Assembly (NCBI GenBank): GCA_037954235.1
Contig: JBBMOA010000020.1
Span: 22,219,677-22,283,676 of the forward strand
Origin: Aulostomus chinensis
Lineage: Eukaryota > Chordata > Actinopteri > Syngnathiformes > Aulostomidae
Length of the DNA: 64,000 nucleotides
Direction: 5' to 3'
The translations under genes were made by a program, and so were the position numbers. The notes under the pieces are model-generated. The model searched no databases. It was not told the origin of the DNA and worked only from the letters and a program-made list of their open reading frames with translations. The number at the start of each line of letters is the position of its first letter. Within the stretch, counting starts at the first letter, position 1. Below are positions 58,415-64,000 of this stretch, in pieces.

Positions 58415-60043
58415 TGTGTGTGTGGGTCTGTGTGTGTGAGGCCAGACCAATGTCAGACCCTGATTGATGGCTTGACCACAGGCAGGACGATGACTCGGCA
58501 GTATGGACTCTGTGATTAATGTCTTAATTGTGGAAGCAGCCCAGCAAACCCAGATTTTCCCTCTTCTTCTCTTCTCTCTCTCTCTCCTTTCACCCACAAT
58601 TTGTTACTTGGCTTCAAGCAACAGCAGATGGACATTTAATATGGAGAAAGTGGACATCTTTTCAGAAACTTTGACCTGCAGGAAAAATCCAGAAGTTACT
58701 GAGTTGTGTTCATTCGCGTTGGGAATGAGGCCGCCGCTCGTCTGCTGTCTTTTCGCTTCCTTATTCTACTCGACCCATCCCGCTGCCGCCACAACGCTCT
58801 TCAATCTGATGCGATACCGTTGTTTATCACCTCGCAACTGCCTCCTCTCCGACTCATCTAACATCAGCCTCCCTGGGAATCGGGCCTCATTCCTCCCGCC
58901 CCTGCTGTCCGTCTCAGATAACCTGTGTGAGGACGCAGAGCAGCAGGAGACGAAAGCGTCGTGACATTGTCCAGCAGCTCATCGTGACGCTCCAAGTCTT
59001 TGTGTTTCTGTCTCTTCTCATTTAAAAAATAAATTAACAAAACAATTCAAATTTTTATGACTCATCCTGCATCCAGGGGTGTGTACCAACCCTGCACCCA
59101 GTAAAAATGCCTTTCTCTGATACTAATGCGTCTCGTCTGGATGTCATATGATGCGCCGCTGTCCCTAAAGACCGCTTCCTGCTTCCTGCGGCTGTAAAAG
59201 GGCAGATAAATGGTCACATGACTCGTTTTGTGTCTGGTTTCACCGGATACAGAGAATCACAACAGCTATCTGAGCAGTTCTTCACCCCAAAAGTGTTTTT
59301 TGTCTTTCAAGCACTCACAAATTGCTGATCTGGGGCTCACAAAAGGGGCCTCTTCCCTCCACATGGTGACTCCAGAGTGCAGGAGGAGCCAGCCACGTCC
59401 GTTTCACTTGAAGCCGCCGACGGCTCACGACAACTGTCCAAAAGGGTTTAGTCGGTCAAGCACATGGCCACAAAAACATACAATACCAGTGTGACCAGCT
59501 GCTGCTGCACTGGAAGGGTTACAGTTTTTAAAGCGTTCATTACTGAGCTGGATAATGAAAACGTGGCTTTTAGCGGACGATGTTCTGCTGTTGTTTGCCG
59601 CCATTAGCCTCAAGCTGAATACACGTTGCTGGCTCTTTCTGCATTTTGCAGCCACAGAGATGTAATGCAGGAGTGAAAAAACACAACTTTATGATCTCTA
59701 GACAACTTTTCTACTTGAAAAGCAAAGACGACGTGGTGGGCGAAGTGTGGCTTTACCAGACTGTATCAGCTGCTGAACAACTGCTTTGATTGATTTCCCA
59801 GTTGCTCTGATGCATTTATCACCTCCTGTTTCCCCATTTCTGTCTCTCTAAACAAAGGGCGCCAAGGCGTCGCGGTGGGCGGACCCGGACCACTTTGCTC
59901 AGCGGCAGACCTGCACAAACGCCTTCAGCCACTGGCTAGGTTTCATGCCCCTGGTCCACTCCCAGATGAGGCTGGACCCCGTGTTGTTCAGGGACCAGGT
60001 TTCCATCCTGAGGAAGAAATACAGGGACATTGAGAGGCTGTAA
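24255..60043 (+). CDS. ext1c: Exostosin-1 family glycosyltransferase (probable ext1c), exons 2-11, 5' end outside window
   Basis: Ten spliced coding segments give 425 residues plus one leading base of a split codon, ending at a TAA. EXT1-family proteins are Golgi/ER type II membrane glycosyltransferases that work with EXT2 to polymerise the heparan sulfate backbone by adding GlcUA and GlcNAc. Seen here are the end of the GT47 domain (exons 2-4), a linker (exon 5) and the complete GT64 domain (exons 6-11), with the DXD-type motif LSLDED in exon 8 and the C-terminal stretch [10 protein letters not shown]. All ten exon lengths match those I recall for human EXT1, and every junction is GT-AG in the correct phase. 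The N-terminal half (signal anchor and most of GT47, exon 1) is absent, and no long frame upstream could encode it. Exons 5-6 are the most divergent, and residues such as LWDAYF and AAFYHR recall EXTL1, so ext1c is preferred over ext1a/b. Family assignment is very secure; the paralogue is inferred. Confidence 0.95.
24349..25964 (+). other. ext1c: Intron 2
   Basis: 1616-bp GT-AG intron. It begins with a long (TG)n/(TC)n tract. The remainder is unique-looking non-coding sequence with A-rich runs near 24890-24945; nothing else was recognised. Confidence 0.9.
24352..24438 (+). repeat. (TG)n(TC)n microsatellite abutting exon 2 donor
   Basis: It starts within the donor (GTAGGTGTGTG) and runs to 24424, then (TC)n to 24438. 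It mirrors the upstream tract. Confidence 0.95.
25965..26072 (+). CDS. ext1c: ext1-like exon 3 (GT47 domain)
   Basis: The 108-nt exon lies between GCTCGCAG and CAG|GTACAA. It encodes [20 protein letters not shown] and continues to GDERLLLQ, which in EXT1 is part of the GT47 nucleotide-sugar binding region. It starts and ends on codon boundaries, so skipping it would keep the frame but remove this core. Confidence 0.97.
27441..27477. repeat. (CA)n microsatellite
   Basis: 18 CA units in intron 3. Confidence 0.95.
29119..29490. mobile_element. PIF/Harbinger-like non-autonomous element remnant
   Basis: It begins AAAGCCTGGTTTATGCTTC, resembling the end of the element at 37357. 29356-29456 is about 96% identical to 37865-37965. 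A short frame from 29315 starts [15 protein letters not shown], which looks like the N-terminus of the MADF-domain protein carried by Harbinger transposons, then runs directly into terminal-repeat sequence. It is therefore a deletion derivative. The right boundary is approximate. Confidence 0.6.
30341..30379. repeat. (GTA)n trinucleotide repeat
   Basis: 13 GTA units in intron 3, followed by a short secondary run. Confidence 0.95.
31440..31494. repeat. (CA)n microsatellite
   Basis: About 27 CA units in intron 3. Confidence 0.95.
31957..31970 (+). promoter_or_regulatory. Strong CTCF-like motif
   Basis: ACAGCAGGTGGCGG matches 13 of 14 positions of the vertebrate CTCF core CCASYAGRKGGCRS. It lies in intron 3, 238 bp before two perfect hairpins. 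Occupancy is unknown. Confidence 0.45.
32195..32247. repeat. Perfect inverted repeat, 26-bp arms, 1-bp loop
   Basis: The left arm 32195-32220 and right arm 32222-32247 are exact reverse complements around a single C. The arm core is CTAGGAGCGTTTAGT. A 14-bp piece of the right arm (CTAGTTAATGCAGT) is repeated directly at 32251-32264. Confidence 0.9.
32264..32298. repeat. Perfect inverted repeat, 17-bp arms, 1-bp loop
   Basis: TCCACGGTTGGACTAAA (32264-32280) and its exact reverse complement (32282-32298) flank a single C. It starts within the direct repeat that ends the neighbouring hairpin. Confidence 0.9.
32751..32870 (+). CDS. ext1c: ext1-like exon 4 (end of GT47 domain)
   Basis: The 120-nt exon lies between TTCCTCCAG and GAG|GTAAGC. 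It encodes [20 protein letters not shown] and then [26 protein letters not shown] matches EXTL1 rather than EXT1 (LWEAYF), while IVLTTLE is EXT1-like. Both boundaries are phase 0. Confidence 0.97.
33894..33934. repeat. (TG)n microsatellite with CGCG interruption
   Basis: TG units interrupted once by CGCG, in intron 4. Confidence 0.9.
34266..34321. repeat. (TG)n microsatellite
   Basis: About 27 TG units with one GA interruption, in intron 4. Confidence 0.95.
34558..34588. repeat. (TG)n microsatellite
   Basis: About 14 TG units in intron 4. Confidence 0.9.
35016..35148 (+). CDS. ext1c: ext1-like exon 5 (linker between GT47 and GT64)
   Basis: The 133-nt exon lies between CCTCCCCAG and CTGG|GTAAGC. 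The translation starts [18 protein letters not shown] and ends HFPFYYAVL plus the first base of a Gly codon. PGGL and LPQYS are conserved, but only about 26 of 44 residues match human EXT1 as I recall it. This is the most divergent exon and the main reason to prefer ext1c over ext1a/b. Confidence 0.95.
36010..36230. repeat. Dispersed teleost repeat fragment
   Basis: CTTAAAGGGATAGTTCAGG, then GTTTGAGGTAGTCGTCCAG and GTCAGTGGATGTGGGCCAG, resemble a repeat common in percomorph genomes. Recognition is from memory of the family; boundaries are uncertain. Confidence 0.45.
36702..36789. repeat. (TG)n(GA)n microsatellite
   Basis: About 34 TG units followed by nine GA units; among the longest arrays in the window. 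Confidence 0.95.
37357..38027. mobile_element. Palindromic PIF/Harbinger-like MITE, 671 bp
   Basis: The outer ends are AAAGCTTGGTTTATGCTTC and the inverted GAAGCATTCACCAAGCTTT. Long terminal inverted arms of about 140-170 bp carry the shared GCCGCTAGGGGGTGTGGC core. A second inverted pair lies inside (about 37487-37540 against 37735-37785, sharing AAACTGTAAACTTTGAACAT). Between them, 37670-37732 translates to [17 protein letters not shown], typical of a MADF domain. A target-site duplication is not clear. Superfamily is inferred from the MADF fossil. Confidence 0.7.
38055..38084. repeat. (AAT)n trinucleotide repeat
   Basis: Ten AAT units, 28 bp beyond the end of the palindromic MITE. Confidence 0.95.
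38208..38246. repeat. (CA)n microsatellite
   Basis: 19 CA units in intron 5. Confidence 0.95.
38787..38825 (+). repeat. (TG)n microsatellite abutting exon 6 acceptor
   Basis: About 19 TG units end 4 bases before the exon 6 junction CCAG|GT. Confidence 0.95.
38830..38948 (+). CDS. ext1c: ext1-like exon 6 (start of GT64 domain)
   Basis: The 119-nt exon ends GCACAG|GTGGGA. Its first two bases, GT, complete the Gly codon split after exon 5, then the frame reads [20 protein letters not shown] and finishes with AKSKFCAQ. The acceptor junction is CCAG|GTAAGAG, so the exon begins with a sequence that looks like a donor. The start is nevertheless fixed by codon phase and by the conserved 119-nt length. 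A (TG)n tract at 38787-38825 stands in place of a pyrimidine tract. Confidence 0.94.
38949..39473 (+). other. ext1c: Intron 6
   Basis: 525-bp GT-AG intron, the shortest here. No repeats or other features are seen. The acceptor has the pyrimidine tract CTTTCCCCCCGCACAG. Confidence 0.92.
39474..39569 (+). CDS. ext1c: ext1-like exon 7 (GT64 domain)
   Basis: The 96-nt exon lies between CCGCACAG and AAG|GTAACA. It encodes [20 protein letters not shown] and then [11 protein letters not shown], the conserved early GT64 segment. It is separated from exon 6 by the shortest intron in the gene (525 bp) and followed by an 8.7-kb intron. Confidence 0.97.
39855..40035. repeat. Dispersed repeat with recurring GTGGCCACGAGA
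   Basis: AATTTGTGGCCACGAGA occurs near 39864 and 39952, with a degenerate third copy TGGTGGCCACAAAATATCC near 40020. The motif is frequent in fish intergenic repeats. No protein is encoded. Confidence 0.6.
40785..41157 (+). repeat. Young dispersed teleost repeat, copy 1
   Basis: It begins near CATCCATCCATTTTCTACTG, passes a 16-G run and GGAGCCTATCCCAGCAG, and contains GTCTTTGGACTGTGGAGGAA and GGGAGAACATGGAGACTCAC. This is a very common fish repeat layout. It is about 96% identical to copy 2 at 50674-51028 over roughly 300 bp. Short frames within it are not genes. Confidence 0.85.
41441..41499. repeat. (TG)n microsatellite
   Basis: About 29 TG units ending in a G-rich stretch, in intron 7. 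Confidence 0.95.
41600..41788. repeat. CT-rich array with CACTGTCTCTTT units
   Basis: Repeated CTCTCTCTCACTGTCTCTTT blocks of about 26-34 bp form a polypyrimidine array of roughly 190 bp. One strand is almost purely pyrimidine, which can form triplex DNA. It lies in intron 7. Confidence 0.85.
41972..42032. repeat. (TG)n(GA)n microsatellite
   Basis: TG units then GA units, in intron 7, close to CA/CT arrays of opposite orientation downstream. Confidence 0.9.
42136..42220. repeat. (CA)n(CT)n(CA)n compound microsatellite
   Basis: CA array to 42177, CT-rich spacer, then CA 42199-42220. It is an inverted counterpart of the TG/GA array 100 bp upstream. Confidence 0.9.
44107..44124. repeat. (CCG)n trinucleotide repeat
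   Basis: Six CCG units inside the GC-rich stretch of intron 7 (43300-44330). Confidence 0.9.
47340..47500. repeat. Dispersed repeat, shared with 59560-59700
   Basis: CACGTGGCTGGCTCTTTCTG, then TTGTAAAGCAGGAGG, parallels CACGTTGCTGGCTCTTTCTG and TGTAATGCAGGAGTG near 59625-59675. It is a weakly conserved interspersed repeat; family not named. Confidence 0.5.
48264..48353 (+). CDS. ext1c: ext1-like exon 8 (GT64 DXD motif)
   Basis: The 90-nt exon lies between CCATCCGCAG and GAG|GTGAGT. It encodes [20 protein letters not shown] and then [16 protein letters not shown] carries the DXD-type metal/UDP-sugar binding motif of GT64 enzymes. Both ends are phase 0. The catalytic motif is intact, arguing for a functional GlcNAc-transferase domain. 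Confidence 0.97.
48798..48840. repeat. (CA)n microsatellite, interrupted
   Basis: CA units with CG and CT interruptions in intron 8. Confidence 0.9.
50674..51028 (+). repeat. Young dispersed teleost repeat, copy 2
   Basis: It has the same layout and orientation as copy 1, from TCCATCCATCCATCCCTCC to CACTGCTCCACTG, with about a dozen differences in 300 bp. It shares the internal CCAACACATAGAGACAGACA. It lies in intron 8. Confidence 0.85.
51542..51572. repeat. (ATT)n trinucleotide repeat
   Basis: Ten ATT units, then ATC units, in intron 8. Confidence 0.95.
53763..53786. repeat. (AC)n microsatellite
   Basis: 12 AC units in intron 8. Confidence 0.9.
54638..55389. repeat. Minisatellite, mixed 23/24-bp units, about 31 copies
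   Basis: Units read TTTCTCCCACCAGCAGTACT followed by TGTG, with a 23-bp variant lacking one T. The mixture keeps several frames open on both strands and creates apparent proteins of 100-220 residues (SHQQYLC or STAGGRT repeats) that are not genes. The right part (from about 55172) has a higher-order unit with CGCCATTAGTACTTCTG. Each unit carries the palindrome AGTACT. Confidence 0.95.
56566..56726 (+). CDS. ext1c: ext1-like exon 9 (GT64 domain)
   Basis: The 161-nt exon starts after TGCTCCAG. It encodes [20 protein letters not shown], then [20 protein letters not shown] and YH, ending with two bases of an Arg codon. [12 protein letters not shown] and [12 protein letters not shown] are hallmark EXT family strings. 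The donor CAG|GTCGGC is weak from +3 onward. Confidence 0.97.
56727..57801 (+). other. ext1c: Intron 9
   Basis: 1075-bp GT-AG intron with a weak donor (GTCGGC). It contains a short TG tract about 60 bp before exon 10. No other features are recognised. Confidence 0.9.
57723..57743 (+). repeat. (TG)n tract upstream of exon 10
   Basis: About ten TG units, 59 bp before exon 10, with a second TGTGTGTG just before the acceptor. Confidence 0.9.
57802..57973 (+). CDS. ext1c: ext1-like exon 10 (GT64 domain)
   Basis: The 172-nt exon lies between TTCCTCAG and CAG|GTACCT. After completing the Arg codon it encodes [20 protein letters not shown], then [18 protein letters not shown] and [15 protein letters not shown]. 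The NCED segment aligns with the acidic active-site region known from EXTL2. A (TG)n tract sits upstream at 57723-57743. Confidence 0.97.
58380..58438. repeat. (TG)n microsatellite, interrupted
   Basis: About 15 TG units then GGTG interruptions, in intron 10. Confidence 0.9.
59560..59700. repeat. Dispersed repeat, shared with 47340-47500
   Basis: Same orientation as the intron 7 copy. The shared core is TGGCTCTTTCTGCATT followed by a GCAGGAG motif. It lies in intron 10. Confidence 0.5.
59858..60043 (+). CDS. ext1c: ext1-like exon 11 (C-terminal, with stop codon)
   Basis: The 186-nt coding part follows AACAAAG. It encodes [20 protein letters not shown], continues with [20 protein letters not shown] and ends [10 protein letters not shown] with TAA at 60041-60043. 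The length from splice site to stop equals human EXT1. The acceptor has a modest pyrimidine tract (TCTGTCTCTCTA). Confidence 0.97.
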   Translation, partial: GAKASRWADPDHFAQRQTCTNAFSHWLGFMPLVHSQMRLDPVLFRDQVSILRKKYRDIERL

Positions 60044-60100
60044 ATGCACAAGGATGCACACCAAATCACTGAGAGAGAGAGGAGGAGGGACGGAGAGAGA

Positions 60101-60132
60101 GGAGGAGGAGGAGGAGGAGGAGGAGGAGGAGG
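60101..60132 (+). repeat. (GGA)n repeat in 3' UTR
   Basis: About 11 GGA units, 58 bases after the stop codon, within a longer GA-rich stretch starting near 60071. Confidence 0.9.
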
Positions 60133-60708
60133 GACGGCTGGAACTGTGTGTTCTTGAGATGCAACGGTGAGACTTGACGCTTGTGTAAGCTCACACACAC
60201 TCACACCAACCAGACACAAACCTTGACCAGAGTGCGCCTCAAGCCTCTGAACATCCACGTAAACAGACTCGTGTACGCTACGTGGTTGATAGGAGCCAGT
60301 GACTATGCATACCCACCATATGTAACAATACACCTAGATCCTGTATGACTGCATGGACTCACATGCAGCAAGACCAGGACCCGCTGAGGACCGTCCTGGG
60401 CAGAGGCGTGTGTTGCATGGTTTGATCGAGGAAAAACTCTTGGCGGGACGTCAAGTGTCACGTGTTTCCTGTTTTAACCGCGCGTGCTTGCCAGCGCGGC
60501 GGCTGTGGAGGACGCAGGATGCGGGTGACGGGTTGTGTCACGGCTGTCGGAGGACGTCTCTCCGGGGGCCGCGGTGGACACTCACGGACAAACCGCATCC
60601 TGGTTCAGGCCACGTTACAGCTGTTACCCAAAAGACTATAAGCCTCTTGTAAACTATTGTAGATTTCCAGCAGCAGTTCCTGTCTGTATGAAGCAAGTGG
60701 AAAAACTC

Positions 60709-60714
60709 AATAAA
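60709..60714 (+). promoter_or_regulatory. Poly(A) signal AATAAA
   Basis: Canonical AATAAA, followed about 25-40 bases later by T/C-rich sequence suitable as a downstream element. It is the first AATAAA after the stop codon. Confidence 0.7.
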
Positions 60715-63310
60715 GAGATGTTATGCTGTAATCTCACTTCTTGCTTCCTTCCTCACTTCATTTTTATTATCTTTATTTCAAGACATTGAATCCTTTATAT
60801 CAGTAGTTTTGTGTCTTGCTGTATTTTATCTTCTTTTTTTTTTAAACAAAGCCTCATACTTTCTCATCTTTCTGGATTTAAATGACAAACGGGGACCAAA
60901 ATTCAGTTTCAGCTTCACTTCATTTTAAACTTTGCAACAAATAAACAAGTGAGAAACATGCGAGTGCAACCAAAAATTTAAACAAGCAGACAAACGATCC
61001 CGACAGCTGGGAATGGAGTCAAAAGAAATTTCTACTCAGTCGTTTAACAAAACAAAAACAAAAAAAAGAGGAAGAAAACGAAGTAAGTAACCATTTGAAG
61101 TCCAACAGGTGAACGTGAAGGTGATGGAGAACGTAAACTAGAGTAGAACCTCAACAACAAACAGGTGGCGGAACATGAGGGAAGACGCCGATTGGATAAG
61201 AGACATGTGACTCAAGTAAAAAAAGGAGGGAAAGTTACAAGAGACAGGAAATAAAGTGCTGGGGGGGGGGGGTGTATTTCAAAATAATACTGAGAAAATC
61301 CATGACGTGCCGTTCCAGGTTCTAACCACCTGTTTCCTGCCTGTACATTCTAGATATTTCACTTTCTTTTTTGGAATCATTTGAATAAATGAATCAAACC
61401 TGAATATCTTTCTTAAATTCATTCCTCGTTCTTCCTTCTGTTCCGGGGGCCATAAAGGAGGAGATCAACCAAACTCCTCTTCATCCCTTCTGTCACTCCG
61501 TATTTGTCTCTGCCTTCATCTGTCGGTGTTAAATATTCTCCTCTCACCTTCTCCTCCACCCTCCTCTCACGGCCAATCATTCTAATCACCTGATCTTACT
61601 CTGTGGCTCTCCCTGGACGCCGTCCCTCCGTCTTTCTTCCTCTGCCTTCTTTCATCTGCTCCCTCCCTCCTCGCACAGCCAATAACCAGAATCTCTTCAT
61701 CAGCTGACGCTCGCGGCGGTTGTTTGTGTCTCTGAGGTAAAATCGGTGATCTCAGAAGAACGGACACGAGCATCAAAAGGAGGCAGCGTTCCTTCACGTC
61801 CTCAGCAAATATGGCCGTCAACGCCACATTGGTGTCCTCTGCTGAGCCGACACACTGGCCTGCAAACAGATTTGAGGAGGTTTTAACAAATAATTCGAGG
61901 AGATGACACATCTTTGTCACTGTCCTTCTCTTTTAGTTTCCTCAGCTTCCTCGCCGGTCCGTCACCTTGATCTTATCATATGTAGGTCAGTTTACAGCTG
62001 TTTAACTCTGCAAAAAAAAAAAAAAAAAAAAAAAAGCTCTAATTTGAAAATCCCCCAAGTGGGCCAGAGACGGACATTGAGACAGATGGCGGGAGGACGC
62101 CACCGCAGACGACGCGGTGACAGCGGAGCGACCGCGCAGGTAAGTTGTCCTCCACTGGAATTTGATAAAAATGTTTTTAGGAGGGAAAAAAGAAAAGTGA
62201 AGCGGTTTCTGCAGGATTTTGGTCTCATTCGTTTACAGGAACTCTACTGGGTTCTGGTCTCCAGCTGCAGCTAATTATTCTGCTAACTGGTGCGTTTGCT
62301 AGCAGATGTGCGTGCATGTGTGACGTGTGCTGGACTGAAGGGTTAACCGCACCTGGATGATCGGGACCTCTGATCATGTTAGAGACCGTTGACGATCCCT
62401 GGATTAACTCCCCAGCCTTGTCCTGGCATAAACCACTGATTGATGGTCGATATTCTGATCAACGGGATTATTGTGACTGCCGCAGTGGTTTTATCCTGAG
62501 AACCTAATCATGGCACCTGTCCCCCAGCCCATAAACGTGAGAACAGGGAGCACCAAGAAGGCAGAAGCGTGTTGAACGGCGTCTGCACGAGGGCCACGTG
62601 TGTCATACAAAGGTCACAGCGCTCCTACACGGAGCCCTGGGGGACGCTCCCGCTCCTCAACAGCTCGACATGTAAAAATCATTAACGGTTATGAATTAAT
62701 CATTGTTCCACGTCAGTAAGAACACAATCACTGCTGCTGCTGGATGCTGAAAAACACCTTTACTGGTCGCAGCGAGACGCTTACTTTGAGCTAAACGTGG
62801 ACATTCTCCACCGCTAAAAGACATCTTGTATTTTTATCTTTATTATTCTTTTTTTTTTGTTCATATTTGAGGCTACGAGCGCCTCACATTTTCATATGAA
62901 TGAACATAGAAGGCTTCGCTAAATGAGTTCCGATAGAAGAAATATGAAGACAAACACCAGAAGGAACAGAGGAGCTCTGTTACGCCCAAAAACAACCAAA
63001 CGGCAGATCGTTTTTCAGCTCGTTGAAACGTCACTCGAGTAAAAAATATCTACAAGATTTGCACTTCCCCTCTGTTGCTTTTTTAAAAAGATATCCTATT
63101 TTAGCAAAACTGTTTTTCATGTATCTCTCTCTGTTTTAAAGCACTTTGCGCTGTTTTTTATGAAGTTTAATGCAAATAAAGTTTACAGTGATTAGAAGCT
63201 AGCAGAGATTAGCCGCCTCAACTCACCCCTCCCCTTCATCCTGGCACCGAGCCTGACTGTGACACCCGAACGCACCATTTTCCAGAGAGAATAACTATTA
63301 TTGTTTCAGA

Positions 63311-63342
63311 AAACAACACAACAACAACAACAACAACAACCA
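63311..63342. repeat. (AAC)n trinucleotide repeat
   Basis: About ten AAC/ACA units in the downstream flank. Confidence 0.85.
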
Positions 63343-63512
63343 GTCATTCCTTTCCTCTTTCATTCTCCTTTCTTTTCTTCTTCAGGCAGGAGAACAACCA
63401 GAGCCAACGTATGATTTAGTTTGAGCTACAATGGCTTTCATTTCAATTTGCTTTAGGGAGTTCTCCTCTCGGCTCTGCTGATGTATTTTCATGGTCCCTG
63501 CAACCTGCAAAA

Positions 63513-63548
<36 letters not shown>
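63513..63548. repeat. (GT)n microsatellite
   Basis: About 18 GT units in the downstream flank. Confidence 0.95.
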
Positions 63549-63549
<1 letters not shown>

Positions 63550-63618
63550 TTAGGTCATAATATACACATTATTGTATGTATAACAATGGCGTTTAAGCGT
63601 TAAGGGTTCTCCAGGGAC

Positions 63619-63640
63619 CAGCAGCAGCAGCAGCAGCAGC
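63619..63640. repeat. (CAG)n trinucleotide repeat
   Basis: Seven CAG units. No coding frame with gene-like character spans it. Confidence 0.9.
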
Positions 63641-64000
63641 TTCTATATCTCCTGGCTGTGAACAACTTTGTCCTGATGAATATTAAATACGCTTCTGCAC
63701 ATAAAAAAAACTGATTGCCAGATGCTTTGTTTCCTTGTTTTTTATGGAGTTTATCTTGCTGGCAATAAAATGCATTTACAGCGTATTACAGAGCGGTTCA
63801 GGGGTCCGCACTCTTTAATGTAAACGTAATCTTAGAGACTAACAACTCCTACTGTGGGCTCGTTCAAGCGGACGTTGAGCACGGACAAATAATGAATCGC
63901 AATATTGTCAAACGCAGTATTTCTTCTATAACCCAAATACATCGTTAAATGTTGTGATGTTCTACTTTAACGTCCCCACAGGGAAATTAGTTTGCAGCTC

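Larger units (their letters stand above)
57974..59857 (+). other. ext1c: Intron 10
   Basis: 1884-bp GT-AG intron. It has a TG array at 58380-58440 and a repeat segment at 59560-59700 that is shared with 47340-47500. No coding sequence is seen. Confidence 0.9.
60044..60735 (+). other. ext1c: 3' UTR of the ext1-like gene
   Basis: Sequence between the TAA and the first canonical poly(A) signal, about 690 nt. It contains a purine-rich (GGA)n stretch at 60101-60132. A frame at 60353-60652 inside it has no family resemblance and is treated as chance. The exact cleavage site is inferred. Confidence 0.7.
60740..64000. other. 3' flank, no confident gene
   Basis: Beyond the poly(A) signal the sequence is non-coding in appearance: C/T-rich at 61430-61680, a 12-G run at 61261-61272, a poly(A) run at 62011-62035 and microsatellites near 63.3-63.6 kb. 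Additional AATAAA motifs occur at 63175-63180 and 63764-63769 and might serve a longer transcript or another gene, but nothing else supports one. A small exon-like segment at 62086-62139 is discussed in the findings. Confidence 0.6.

Overview
The window is vertebrate nuclear DNA, almost certainly from a ray-finned (percomorph-type) teleost. Coding exons are small and separated by long introns, (CA)n/(TG)n microsatellites are very dense, and tRNA-derived SINE remnants plus other dispersed repeats typical of fish are present. There are no operons, phage or CRISPR structures. All long open frames outside the exons are explained by tandem repeats or chance.

One protein-coding gene dominates: the 3' part of an exostosin-1 family gene on the + strand. 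Ten coding exons (corresponding to human EXT1 exons 2-11) lie at 24255-24348, 25965-26072, 32751-32870, 35016-35148, 38830-38948, 39474-39569, 48264-48353, 56566-56726, 57802-57973 and 59858-60043. Their lengths (94, 108, 120, 133, 119, 96, 90, 161, 172 and 186 nt) equal the human EXT1 exon lengths as I remember them. All introns are GT-AG and phases agree. The encoded 425 residues hold the end of the GT47 domain and the whole GT64 domain with its DXD motif, ending in IERL. The sequence diverges from EXT1 most in exons 5-6 and shares some residues with EXTL1, so I favour the teleost paralogue ext1c. Exon 1 is not in the window, so 1-24254 is read as the 3' part of intron 1. The 3' UTR ends near an AATAAA at 60709-60714, and 60740-64000 is intergenic or flanking DNA with no confident gene.

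Region by region: intron 1 (1-24254) holds three SINE remnants (about 3.5, 4.2 and 13.3 kb), a 21-bp minisatellite (12.2-12.5 kb), a possible minus-strand first exon with a YY1-like start (12.5-12.7 kb), a non-LTR reverse transcriptase fossil (about 21 kb) and many CA/TG arrays. Intron 3 holds a PIF/Harbinger-like remnant, a good CTCF-like motif and two perfect adjacent hairpins. Intron 5 holds a 671-bp palindromic transposon carrying a MADF-domain fossil. Introns 7 and 8 each carry a copy of one young dispersed repeat (about 96% identical). Intron 8 also carries a 752-bp minisatellite of 23/24-bp units.

The most unusual signals are splicing-related. Exon 2 is bracketed on both sides by long (TG)n tracts. 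Exon 6 is entered from a (TG)n tract through a junction reading CCAG|GTAAGAG, which is a 3' splice site and a strong 5' splice site consensus at once. Both resemble arrangements known to bind TDP-43/CELF-type factors or to act as dual-specificity sites, but any regulation is inferred.
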